Below are positions 1 to 10,643 of a stretch of 63,679 nt of DNA, in pieces. Position 1 is the first letter of the stretch. Every line of letters starts with the position of its first letter. The translations under genes were made by a program, and so were the position numbers. A model generated the notes under the pieces. That model worked only from the letters and a program-made list of their open reading frames with translations. It ran no database searches and was not told the DNA's origin. Location: contig CM055103.1 of the NCBI GenBank assembly GCA_029204225.1, positions 51,014,496 through 51,078,174 on the forward strand. The letters run 5' to 3'. Source of the stretch: Diphasiastrum complanatum. Its lineage: Eukaryota; Streptophyta; Lycopodiopsida; Lycopodiales; Lycopodiaceae.

Positions 1-20
1 TGACCAGAAGTAAGACACCG

Positions 21-515
21 ATGGATCCTCCCACTACGTCTTTGAAGAAGGTAGTTGAAAAAAAGACAAGTGATGTCTCTATCTTGCACAAGATGATAGA
101 TCCCTCAATGATAGTAAATACACCCATAGTCAACATCGACAAAACAGATCCTGGAGAAGTGGAGAGATTGGAAGCTAGAAAGCCACCTAAGATACTTCGA
201 AAGGAGGAAAAGGCTGAAATTGTACCACACAGAAATAGAACCGTAGTCAAACAGATTCGTGACATGGACCTCAACCCTAGGATTGGAAACCTAGATTTGA
301 GTCGCACTTTGAATGAATTGAGATTAGAGATAGGCTTATGGCAGTTACTCCAACTTTCACCCACAGTCTGCGGAAGGTGAAGCAGATGATGAGACTGATA
401 AATTTGGGAATGAGGAGGATAGAATCACCTGTGATAGGAAAAGTGGACAACAACATAGTAGACTGATATTGTCCCAAAGTTGATGTCACTCTAGACGGTT
501 TAGTTATCCAGGGAG
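21..515 (+). pseudogene. Charged gag C-terminal or pre-protease region, frameshifted
   Basis: The first open frame runs to 380 and is rich in Lys, Glu and Arg. A second frame takes over near 320 (PTFTHSLRKVKQMMRLINLG) and runs into the protease with a stop near 463. This looks like the spacer that precedes the protease in gypsy polyproteins. There is no zinc knuckle in the visible part; it may lie outside the window. No specific function is claimed. Confidence 0.4.
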
Positions 516-517
516 AT

Positions 518-952
518 ATGGTAGATGCGGGATCGGTGGTGAATATAGTAAGCCTAGAATTGGCAGACAAGCTTGGAACAGACCTGGAGCCCACTTCATT
601 GATTGCCTTGAAGTTGGCCAACAACTCTGTCATCGAGCCTAAAGGAGAAATGAGATCTGTCCCTATTACAGTTCCTGGAAAGACTGTGAATGTGGACTTC
701 TATGTCATGAGAATGCTGGCAGGCTATAAGAGCTATTCTCCCCTATTAGGGAGGCCTTGGTTACGATTAAGTGACTGCACAGTAGACATTCCTACAAGAC
801 TATTGATTTTTGGTAGAGGGAAGAGCCGAGTGGTAGTTGATGGATACCCCGAGACCCCTGAGTTAGAAAGAGGCCCCATACCCTCTTCGAAATGGGAAGA
901 AGTGTCTAATGATGATTCAGGAACTTATACAGAAGATGATGAACACAATTGA
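518..952 (+). pseudogene. Retropepsin-like protease of gypsy remnant A
   Basis: The aspartic protease would cut the element's polyprotein. The active-site block reads MVDAGSVVNIVS, so the usual D-S/T-G is D-A-G here. About 75 residues later YSPLLGRPWL matches the flap-distal block typical of plant Ty3/gypsy proteases, and a VVVDGYPETPELERG tail follows. The 144-residue frame is free of stops, but both flanks are broken. The Ser-to-Ala change at the second active-site position is unusual and could reduce activity. Confidence 0.75.
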
Positions 953-985
953 ATTGTACCTCCTGACAAGGATAGTGAAAGCAGC

Positions 986-1519
986 TTGAACCATGCAGAG
1001 GTACATGAAATAGTATGGACAGGCCTTGATGATTATCTCCCCAGAGTCAAATCCATGAATCTAGACCCAACAAATTATGAGAGTAGGGAGAATGCTAGAT
1101 ATACTGCATCTGATGTCTTTGATCATGAACTGTTTGGTATACAAGAATTATTCAAAGAAAGCCAAGTGGTGCCAGTCGAAATATTCCATTGGGATAATGA
1201 ACTACCTGGATATGATTCAGACTGTGAGAAAACTATAGAGGCAAGATACCCTCCTAGCCCAACTAGGCTGTACTCCCAATCAACCAATCGAAATGACAAA
1301 GGAGGCATTGCATCTCCTAGAACAGATATGATTGTAGACAACAATAGTGAATCGTATGGGGTAGGAGAAATGTTCGAGACTGTAGAATCAAAACCTGCAT
1401 TACTACCTCAGAATCTAGATGAACATCAAAACCTTCAAAGTCATGGTCATCAAGGAAATTCAAATACATATCTGAATATCTTACCTTCCTACCTTGAGTA
1501 TGATCATTTTGATGCTTAA
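986..1519 (+). pseudogene. Acidic linker downstream of protease, remnant A
   Basis: This 177-residue open frame follows the protease after one stop (near 950) in nearly the same reading register. It is acidic and Ser/Asn rich (VFDHELFGIQELFKESQ; FHWDNELPGYDSD) with no motif I recognise. Position and composition match the variable spacer that sits between protease and RT in several plant gypsy lineages. No RT homology appears before it stops. Confidence 0.45.
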
Positions 1520-1619
1520 GAAAAGAACATGGGAAGACAAGCCAGTGCATATGATAGAATGGAAGCAGATGATGAGTACCGTGACAACAAGATCGATAAT
1601 GAGTAGTAGATGATTATGA

Positions 1620-3080
1620 AACCATCCATTCTTGCCCTTGGATTCCACCAAGTGGATAAGAGACTGTAAATTTAATTTGAGTTCTATTTTTATCTATCTA
1701 TTCATAGTTTTGTTGATAGATTATTTTGCTATTTCATTCTATATATCGATTGAAAAAAAAAAAAGATCAACGTATGGATGGTTTTCTTGTCTTTTGTATA
1801 ATAGGTAAGTCAAGCGTTTAGAAAATTTTCCTTATGAGCAAGGGTACATCAACTACTCACCATTATCTGAGCATCATATTAGACACGGTTTGATTGATTC
1901 ATCTGCTGCAAGTCTGAACGATGGCATTCATCTCTACCTGCATTATGCATGAACTTAGGAACAAACTCGATGGGCATTACCCCAGGGCATAACTGTTTGA
2001 ATAGGAGCATGAGGGGAGATATGAAAAACTAAGAGACGTAAATGATATAAGTGAGTAGGAGGTTGTTGTGTATATATGTGTATGAAAAAAATTTGTATTT
2101 GAAAAAAAAAAAAGAGAGAGAGAGAGGGCATATCCTCTATGTTGTCTGAAAATCAGCATAATTGTATGATTTAGGAGTTTGAGATTGAAAAAAAAAAGAA
2201 GAAGATGAAAATGAGGGTTGGGAAAAAATATGTATATTGTGAACATGATATATGTATATATATCTTATTCAGTCTTTCTCTAAAAAAAAGTTAAAAAAAG
2301 AAAAGAAAAGAAAGAAAAGTTAGCATCGGAGAAGTTTCATTGATTAAATCAATCATGAGTCACTAGAGTGAATGAGAGATATAAATTCTTGAGAAAAAGT
2401 GAGACAATAGACCTATTGCATCCACTTGAGGTTTGAGTACACATCTAGACACGTTCTGATATCAAATGCATCTATCGATTGTCATTTTGTAGAATGCATT
2501 CTCATATCCCCAAAGTGCATGGATAGTGAAATTTGATGGGAGTGGGAGCATAAGCCGTTCTAGGTGCACAGGATGGGTGTGATGCAGGTACTACCATGAT
2601 CTGTTGCTGCGTGATTCGGTGGCTTAATCGATGGCCCTGAATATTGCTGAAAACTAGACTCCATGCCCAATGGATGAGGCGGTTACAAACTAGTACCATG
2701 AACTTCCCAACGAGCAGTTAGCATTACACATTATTGTGAATTGAGCCTGTCTACAGTTGAAGAGGAGATTTTAGCACAAACATAATTTCTATTGAGTCCG
2801 TTATGTGCAGACCACATCCCAATAGAGGTCGCCAAAATCTTAGCTGCTTTTTTGACATGACAAATTGGGCTAAACTAGAGAAGAAATGACATGTTATCTC
2901 ATTAAATATGCTACTTACTTAGTGTGACCGGCAAATATTTTGGCCCGTATAGCCATAGCCGAAGGGGTCCCAGTCCACCCAAAATGGACTACCGAGAGGC
3001 TTGATAAGTAAATCAGCCTTAGAAATGGCTATGTAATTTCTATTTTGATCCATGATCTTACCGAATTTTTGGTGGATTGC
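1620..3080. other. Noncoding, purine-rich tracts and simple repeats
   Basis: No gene is visible. The stretch holds several A-runs (around 1752, 2100, 2185 and 2280), a short GA microsatellite near 2112-2127 and AT-rich DNA. Part of it may be the untranslated 3' end or LTR of remnant A, but there is no repeated copy in the window to define ends. Confidence 0.5.
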
Positions 3081-3850
3081 CAATGTGACCGAATTTTATA
3101 TTAATATAATATGATGTTTGAGATTTTTTTTTCAGGTTCTCCTTTCATCCAGCCTATGTGGAAATCAAAGACTGGCCATTATTTTCGAGCACCTGGATAT
3201 TTGGAAAATGTCAAGAATTTTCGACAAAGACCAACATTCTTCTCCAACCGATCTTTTTGGACCAAGAACGTCAATTAAAAGACGAATGAAGAATACCATC
3301 ACCAGAAAATTGGGCACTACAAGTATCAAATATCACACTAGGACAATGGGCCATGGGACCAAAATGGGCAAAATCTTCATACTTAAGGAAGTACCTATAT
3401 GCATAAGGGCCACCCAAAGAACAATTTTCAAGAAGGACCGGAAAAAAGTCAAAGACCGTCTGAATTTAAGAGGATGCCGACAAAATATGAAATACTGGGC
3501 ATAAGACCTTGACTCATGTTGACAAACGGGACATTTCTATTGGATGAGAACATTGACCCACATGGGCCATACTTTGGTCATGGGTGCCCATGTGGCCCTA
3601 TCCATACTCTTCAATGCCATTTAAGAGTCCACATGGCACAAAGCCAAAAAGTATAAATGAACCCTTCAAAATGAAATGTTGAATGGTCAAAGGGTAGGAT
3701 GAAATGAAAAATCGAAAGGTTGGGCCATCATCCATTGACGGATATACATGCATGGGCAGCCTCACGCAAACAGAACCAGATCGAGAACCAAATCAAGAAC
3801 CAGCTATGTTTTTTCATATCGTTATGCTTTCATGTTTGTTTTATCGCGTA
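3080..3850 (+). other. Degenerate, possibly once-coding stretch, unassigned
   Basis: Two short frames (3118-3504 and 3704-3982) are open, and a third frame near 3135 reads more like protein (QPMWKSKTGHYFRAPGYLEN). None carries a motif I can name, and the frames interrupt each other. It is probably old transposon sequence between remnant A and G0. Confidence 0.25.
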
Positions 3851-4299
3851 GCCTTGCAGAGGTGCGATGGTGATATTCCTTCTTTACGTAATTTGTTGAG
3901 GGTGATGGTGACCAACTTTCCTTTCATGAGAGCCGAAAGGATCGTGGAACTGATCATTGTGTTTGAGAATTTCTTGAGTTGATCTGTCAAAATCACTGTC
4001 GCAGAGCCAACACATATCAGAGATGGAGAGTGTGGTAGATTTCAATGTGTTCATGGAGAGATATGTAGCTGAAGGCATCTCATTTACTCTGAGTAACGTC
4101 AGTACTGTTGAATATCCTGTTTTCGAGAGTATTGATCACACAAGTACGTAAGAGCTTCAGGGGAATGGTACTTTGATTATGAGAACGATGGATTCCTGGT
4201 TAAGTCTACTCCTGCTCAAGAGCTGATATGGGCAGAGTCTCAGAGCTCCAAATTTTGATTGACCAGCGTTGTTGCATATCAGCATTTGTATGATATTTT

Positions 4300-4726
4300 C
4301 CTTGACGAAGCTCTACTTGATAAGTGAATTCCTGCAGAATTAGAACCCATCAAGCAATTCATCTTGATAGATCTGGTTTATTTACAAGATACTTAAGAGC
4401 ATAATGATCAATATGAAAAATAAATGCATATCCCAGCAAATGATGCCGAAATTTCTTAACAGTGAAAATCATGCCAAACGCTTCCCTTTCTATAGCCGAA
4501 AAATTCCTCTTGATGCACTGAGCTATCGACTCACATAGTAAATGGGATGATCTTTCTTCTGGTCGTCCTTCTGGCTTAGATAGACGCCAATAGCAAATGT
4601 AGAAACATCCACATAACTATGAAATAAAATAGCCCAGTTGGGTGGTCTTAGAATAGGAGCATTGATCAACCTTTGCTTAAGTTCTTCGAATACTTTCTGT
4701 TGTTCATTCGTCCACAAGTATTCCAC
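4300..4726 (-). pseudogene. RNase H domain of G0
   Basis: The domain would remove RNA from the RNA-DNA hybrid. The frame reads LINAPILRPPNWAILFHSY then VDVSTFAIGVYLSQ, the usual entry of a gypsy RNase H after RT; the expected catalytic Asp-Ala-Ser is V-D-V-S-T here. Beyond the stop near 4523, a shifted frame continues with FSAIEREAFGMIFTVKKFRH and a decayed QVELRQGKYHTNAD, matching the end of the domain. Two or more stops break it. Confidence 0.75.
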
Positions 4727-5842
4727 TTGTTTCTTCAGTAGATGTGTAAGAGAGGCAAAAATAGAAACATGATTTTGAATAAATCTCCGGTAATAGTTGA
4801 CATGTCCTAAGAAAGCTCTTAGTTCACGTAAATTGGTTGGTATTTGGAGATTCTTTATAAGCTCGACTTTATCTTTGTCGACTTCTATTCCTCTGTTAGA
4901 TATTCTGTGTCCAAGTAATATCCCTTATTTCATAGCAAAAAAACATTTATCTGGATGAAGAGATAAACAAGTATCTCGACACCGTTGCAATGTTAATTTC
5001 AGCTTCTGTAGGTGCGTTTTTATATCACTATATACACAAAAATCATCAATAAATATTGCGAGAAAAGTTCTTAGGAAGGCAACGAATATTAACATCATGA
5101 TTCGCTAAAAAGTCGCTGGAGCGTTACAAAGACCAAAGGGCATTTTGTTGTAGGCATAAGTGCCCCAATCCGTAGTGAATGTAGTCTTTAAAAGATCCTC
5201 TTTCCGCACTCCAACCTGATTATAACCAGAAAAACCATCACAGAAACTGTAACGCTCCTGACCAGCAACCTGATCTAAGATGGAATCAGTGAAGGGCAGA
5301 GGATGATGATCCTTCCTTGTGGCAGCATTGAGTTTGCAAAAATCCTGGCATATTCATATTTTGCCAATCTTCTTCTTTGGGACGACAACAATGGGTGAAA
5401 CCCATTCACTGCTTAAGACGAGATAGATTATACCTGACTTAAGGTGTTTGTTGAGTTCGTCCTTAACCATGAGAGAGTACTTAGGATTGAGACGATACCG
5501 TCTTTGTCGAACATGTACAACATCTTCCTTAAGATCAATACGGTGCTCTCCGAATTTTGCAGGTATACCCTTCAAATCATCGAGCGACCAAGCACAAACA
5601 TCTTGATACTCCTTCAATAGTTCAGTGACTTCCGCTAACTCCGATTCTCCAAGTGACTTTGAGACATGCACAAATCTGCCAGGTGTAAGTTCAATTAGTT
5701 CAGTAGAATCTGGTAATATGATACCTTCTGTCGTACTGGCCTTGGTATGGCCATGAATTTCGCGCATGGTTGACTCCATAGATGTTTTCTTGTTGTCAAC
5801 TTGGTTCTTGTTACCAAATTCGTGTTCAGATTCGTCACTCAA
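4727..5842 (-). pseudogene. Reverse transcriptase of G0
   Basis: The N-terminal part (5842 to 5354) is open: ELTPGRFVHVSKSLGESE, CAWSLDDLKGIPAKFGEHRI, then WVSPIVVVPKKKIGKI. The rest is in broken frames, but fingers and palm blocks are readable on the minus strand: AYNKMPFGLCNAPA near 5130 and the catalytic box as F-I-D-D near 5050 (AIFIDDFCVYS). Both catalytic Asp remain. Stops at several points make it a pseudogene. Confidence 0.8.
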
Positions 5843-5846
5843 ATCG

Positions 5847-6508
5847 TCACTCTTTCGAGTTCGTGTCTACAACCATGAGTTCTTCATACGAAGCATCCGC
5901 TTTAGTGTTGCAGGCATTGAAGAATTGTTCTTTGTCAGCATTCTCATAACATTCAAAATATTGAACTTCAATGTCAGATGCATTAGAAAAAACATTTAAG
6001 ACATAAGAAGATTTCTCTGATGTAAAACTGGTGTCAGACAAAGGCATTTCACCTTCATATTTGTCCCAACTCCAGGTGATTATTTGTTCTGCTGGCTTAC
6101 CACGATTATTGGTCTCACCAGTCTGAAATCTTAGCTCTCTGGATTTCCAATGAACACTTGCTTTGATTGATAAATCCAAGGTCGTCCAATCAGCACAGAA
6201 TAAGATGACAAACCGAGTGGTTTGATAACTATGAAATTCATTGTGAATGGCTTGGCTTGAATGTAAACAGTGACATCTTTCAGTTCTCCAATAGGTTTTT
6301 GTCGTGTCGAATCAGCTAACTTGATGTTTCGCTGTGTTGGTTGAATGTCTGTCAACCCCAAAGCATGAGCTGTATCTTCTATTATTATGTTCACGTTGGA
6401 ACCAGAGTCAATTGGCACTTTTTCAATCAGGCATCCCACAATGGTAATATCAATTTTAAGTGCACCGAGATCACCTAAATCAATAGACAGAACACCGACA
6501 TCTGGCAA
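5847..6508 (-). pseudogene. Aspartic protease and linker of G0
   Basis: The protease block reads VPIDSGSNVNIIIEDTA, a canonical D-S-G active site, followed by SYSVLIGRPWIYQSK about 80 residues on. A second, overlapping frame (6179 to 5847) carries an acidic linker (WSWDKYEGEMPLSDTSF) into the RT. The frame change near 6150 suggests a one- or two-base indel. This protease differs from the D-G-G type found in the other gypsy elements of the window. Confidence 0.75.
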
Positions 6509-7330
6509 AGATTTTTTTTTTTTTTCGGTGAAGAAAGACCTTTCAGTTGCTCTCTGTAATAAGTGTTATCTGTCAACAACTGCTCAAAAGTAATATTTGG
6601 ACGAAGTGATCCAATATTAGTCATGATGTCATAGTTTGTTGTCTTCGATTTCGAGATTGGCTTATCGATAACAATACTAGACAATTTTGTCTATGTGATT
6701 TCGTCATCCCCTTCCTCGAAAGTGACCACCTTCTCTGCAGCAGCTGACTGAAGTTCAGCATTGATAATTTCTTTTGCCTCTGATGAAATATCTTTTGCAA
6801 ACAACTTCGCAGCATCGCGGTCATAGTCGGGGTCATCTTTGAGATCTTTTTTAGTCGTAGATTTATTCATCGTCTTGCTAGAAGATTTCTTCTTCGAGGA
6901 TTTTCTGCTCTTTGTTAAAGATTTCTGGTCAGGTTTCGAGGAGTTTTTGCTTCTCGTTGTGATTTTGAATAAGTTCTCCACGTCACTTGGCTAGGACTGA
7001 TCTTTTGTCTTCGCCAATTTTTCTTCAATAATGTCAATTCTCTGCACAACAGCATCAGTTGAAGCTTTCGCTTTCGAGTCTACAGCAGCTGGTGTTGCTA
7101 CATACTGATACTTGGGTCGCGGCTTCTGTGGCTAAGGGCAGTCAGGATACTTGTGACCAGGCTCTCTACAGTTCGAGCATAATGGTACATAACCAATCGA
7201 CTTTTGTGGCTGAGGACAGTCAGGTGAAAAGTGTCTCGGCTCTCCACAGTTATAGCAGTTGTCCGACACTGGTTTAGTCGCGGTTTGAGACTTCACTGGT
7301 CCAACAAATTCAGGAGGATTATGTCTTCTT
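6475..7330 (-). pseudogene. Gag C-terminal region with two zinc knuckles, G0
   Basis: Near 7140-7265 the minus strand encodes two CCHC knuckles in a row: CYNCGEPRHFSPDC and CSNCREPGHKYPDC. These bind the element's RNA in the capsid. Downstream (6981 to 6691) is a very basic Lys/Ser tract (TRSKNSSKPDQKSLTKSRKS), then spacer leading to the protease. A T-run of 14 near 6512-6525 breaks the frame between spacer and protease. Confidence 0.7.
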
Positions 7331-7638
7331 GGTGCAAACTTGGGTCTGTCCTGCTGGGCTGATGCTGCAGTACCCTGAACATAGTTAGTAGTCGCATCAT
7401 TTTAAAAAATAAAAAGTACCTCCTGGGCAAGATCTTCAATGTATTTGACATTCACAGTGGTGCAGTCTTCCTTGGTGTGTCCTGAACTTCCACATTTATG
7501 TTGGAAGAAGACGCTTTTGGTCTTTTATCTGCAACTTCAGAGATCTGCACTTTCAAGTCATTAAACTTTAAGCTTTTCAACTTTAGAAGTTGACGATTTA
7601 TCCTCGACAACTTTTGTGTCATCCTTTCGTTTGGATCG

Positions 7639-8463
7639 TCATTTATTCTTTCTTTCTCCTTTGTCAGCTTCTGATTCTGATGAATCGCTGCTTTCAGATT
7701 CCAAACTTGAAGAACTGGTACTTGAATCAGAATCTGAATCATCATCGTTGTCACTAGAATCAGTCTTCGACTTTCGAGATTTCTTAGTTGATCGTCGCTT
7801 TCGTGCTAGTTTCGAGGTCTTGAAATTTTTGGCACTAGCTATTACTGCTGCTAAGGAGGTCATGTCCCCTTGTCTGCAATACCGATCAAGTGGTGGTAAA
7901 CCAGCCAAAAACCATTTGATCTGCATATCAACGGGATATACACCGGTTAGTTTTCCTATGAGATTTTTAACCTTTCGTGTATATTTGTGAAGGGATTATT
8001 TACTCTTCTTCTGAACATTGTTTAGACGTCCGAGAATTCTTGATTTGTAGTTGATTTTTCTGAACTGGTTCAGAAACGCATCTTTCAGTAGATACCAGGT
8101 TCCTATACTACAGCCTGGTTCAATTTGACTGTACCAGATGCGCGTCTACTTTCTTAGCAGACCAGTGAAGATTTGTAGTTTGTCTACGTTAGTACCTTTG
8201 TTATTCGCATTAGCGATTGACTCGAATTGTGAGACATAGCTATCTGCATCGTTGAAAGAAGTCCCTTTAAAATAATCGTATTTAATTTTTGATATAGAAG
8301 TGAAACGTGCAGCAGGGCCCTCCATACCGAAGCTAATTAGGAGTTCAAGTAACTAAGCAATGATTACGTCTAGATTTCTTCGACTAGTATTCTCGCATTG
8401 TCTTCGTAAAAATTCCTCTCTAAGCTTACGGTATCGTTCTAATCTAGATTCTCTATCTGACAT
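7639..8463 (-). pseudogene. Gag of G0, start codon visible, three in-frame stops
   Basis: The start ATG (8463-8461) lies 52 bases inside the primer site, as expected, and opens MSDRESRLERYRKLREEFLR. The capsid core has the retrotransposon gag signature WYSQIEPGCSIGTWYLLKDA, and the frame continues to MQIKWFLAGLPPLDRYC and an Asp/Ser acidic run (SSDNDDDSDSDSSTSSSS). It stays in one frame over about 275 codons with only three stops (two TAG, one TAA). The first stop can be explained by CAG to TAG. Confidence 0.8.
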
Positions 8464-8515
8464 ATACTAGAAATGGAGATGGATTTGTCAGATTTCTTAT
8501 AACTTTCCTAAACTA

Positions 8516-8533
8516 TCCCCTGCAACGACGCCA
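8516..8533 (-). other. Primer binding site of G0, Asp-tRNA type
   Basis: On the minus strand it reads TGGCGTCGTTGCAGGGGA. That pairs with 16 of the last 18 bases of plant Asp tRNA (known 3' end: TCCCCGGCAACGGCGCCA). It lies five bases after the CA that ends the LTR and 52 bases before the gag start, fixing the polarity of the element. Confidence 0.85.
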
Positions 8534-8538
8534 AAAAT

Positions 8539-9700
8539 TGGTATATGTCGTTTTATACCAACAAGGTTAATATAGATTTTATAGTAAATAATGTCGTTCC
8601 CACAGAGGACAGCGTTAGAAGGTTATGTATTTGGTAAAATTATGGCAAGTGGTTTTGAGTGTTATTCTGGTTGTCAACAGACATTAAAAAGTAACCAGTA
8701 TTACTTATATTTGGGAGACGTAATGTTAATAATTTCAGAACAACAATCTAGCCTCTATCAAATCGAATGAAACGCGTTCTACAGATGAGATGTTATCAGG
8801 GTAGTACAACAGTACTACACTCTGGCTGATTAAGGTGTCAACAAGAGTCGAGAGTTGTTCGATGTATTCGCGACTGTGTAGACAATTAATTAATCGCGTT
8901 TATGAACTATTTGTTTCTAGACAGAAGTCCTCAACAACTAAAGTCCAAATTGATGGTTAAAGAATACGAATGGTTTTAGATTATGTCAATGCCAATCAGG
9001 AAAACAGAGCAAAGACTCAATTCTTCAAACAGGGACTATCATCTCATATGTATACATAGAACTTTATTCAATGATCATGCTACTCTGTACCAAAGATAGT
9101 CGTTATTCGAGTGCCAAAAAGAAAGTAGTCACGACAGACAAATAAGATGGTTTTAAGACAGTTCTTTAGAGCATGCTTTACGGATACACAGCAAACGACT
9201 GTAATGCACTAGAGTGTCTATCTGATCAGAGAGTAATTCATGTAATGCGTTTGAGATTGTTAGCAGACTCAAGATCACTCACACTCAGCAGTGCGGAGAA
9301 CAGAGATAAGAGAGAATAACTCACAAAACTCTATTCACTTCTTCAATCTCTTACATATGCATAAACTCTTCTCTCTTGATGCTCGAGACTGAGGTGTGAG
9401 ATCAATATATGTTCTACGAGACGAACAAACACACCTCTAAAACAATAAGTGCGTCTCTCCCGTGAATGGGTCTAGTTAACAATTAGACTGAAAATATATT
9501 CAATTATACTATGAAAGGTATACTTAACTACGAGTTAAAGTTACTCTAGTTAAACATGTCTTTTCGTATCTAGTCGTTTTGTGTGGACGACCTAGTAAAG
9601 GTTATCCAAAGTAATGTCTTTATCATTAAAGGTCTTGCCCTTAATTACAAGGCAATTACTTAGGAGATATATTCCTGAAAAATGACTTTAGGCCTCTTCA
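8539..9700 (-). repeat. 5' LTR of G0, far end not resolved
   Basis: The LTR ends in ACCA next to the primer site. No partner LTR exists in the window, so its other end, about 9.7 kb, is a guess from a change to sequence without clear features. The segment has no open frame of note. The last 20 bases form a near-palindrome around GGTATA and TATACC. Confidence 0.5.
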
Positions 9701-10449
9701 TGATTTATACTTAACTAGCTCATATCTTCATTTTCGAGTATATCATGCCATATTTATGTTGATATTCAATTTTTACCAATAAGATGGCATCACAATATTC
9801 TTGAACCTTGACTAGTTATGTAATTGAGCTGTATTTGGCCCTAAACCATGTAGAAATGTTTAATTTATTTCTTTTAAATTATAATTATTCACATGTATTG
9901 ACTCGCATGACATGTAATTTTAGTTTTTGTGATTATTAGGGTGTATGTAATTTATTTATCTATGGTTGAATGGAAGGAGTGACTTATTTTGTTCGACCCT
10001 AATCCCTAAACTCATTCATTTGAATTTATTTCTTACACTCATAAATTCCATAGGGTTGTTTTTCTAAAACTATGTTTTGTTGCTTGCAGCAATCATCTCA
10101 TACGTATCCTTAATGTCTCATGACACATCTGCAAGTCACGTACCTAACTGCAATCGTGGATCATACTATTTTTCATCCATGATTATTGCAAAGAGTAGTG
10201 TTGCCCAATAGCAAGCCGCAAAGAAGTTTTTGAGTCCCTTGTGAACAATTACAGGCAATGCCATAAATGTCGGAATTCAGTGGGTTTGTGCGGAAGCTAG
10301 GAGCGAGCTAGATGCATGGATCGAAAACACCACAGTTAGCAACAAAACACTTCAAATGATGGATTCAGAGAAATGTGCAATGACCAATAACATCAGTAGG
10401 ACAAATTGCACTTTGATTACTATCAACAATGAGTACAATTGCATGAAGT
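9700..10449. other. AT-rich DNA, nothing recognised
   Basis: Neither strand shows a meaningful open frame, a primer site or a repeat shared with the rest of the window. It separates G0 from the gene that starts at 10644. Confidence 0.5.
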
Positions 10450-10548
10450 GGAACTTTGCATTAGCATGCAATGCCAACGATCAACCAGATCTGATTGTCG
10501 GCAATCAGGTCTAGTTGATCATTGCATTGCATGCCAGTACAAAGTTCC
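10450..10548. repeat. Imperfect inverted repeat (hairpin), 48- and 47-base arms
   Basis: The left arm starts GGAACTTTGCATTAGC and the right arm ends AGTACAAAGTTCC. About 41 of 48 positions pair, with one bulge and a four-base loop (TCGG). It lies about 95 bases before the start codon of the gene at 10644. It could be a small-RNA precursor, a tiny MITE, or a chance fold-back. Confidence 0.7.
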
Positions 10549-10643
10549 AAGGCCAAATTAGTAAGTATTACTACTTGTTACACATATTCTTTGGTAATTT
10601 ACCAGCATGTTACACATATTCTGATGGTATTTTTTGATATAGC

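Larger units (their letters stand above)
1..1620 (+). mobile_element. Ty3/gypsy remnant A (gag tail, protease, linker)
   Basis: The left edge of the window cuts into a decayed Ty3/gypsy element. Reading right there is a frameshifted charged stretch, a retropepsin-like protease, and an acidic linker that ends at 1519. No reverse transcriptase follows within the next 2 kb on this strand, so the element either lost its polymerase or is a gag-protease-only type like E3 at 24222. No LTR or primer site could be placed. The call rests on the protease signature and on a downstream LGRPWL block usual for plant gypsy proteases. Confidence 0.7.
3850..9700 (-). mobile_element. Ty3/gypsy element G0, decayed, one LTR visible
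   Basis: Read on the minus strand the parts are in the correct gypsy order: LTR (from about 9700 down to 8539), Asp-tRNA primer site, gag, two zinc knuckles, protease, RT, RNase H, then a spacer that fades out near 3850. Integrase and the other LTR are missing, so the element is truncated at its 3' side. All coding parts have stops or frameshifts. Unlike G2, E3 and E1, its protease keeps the classic D-S-G. Confidence 0.8.
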
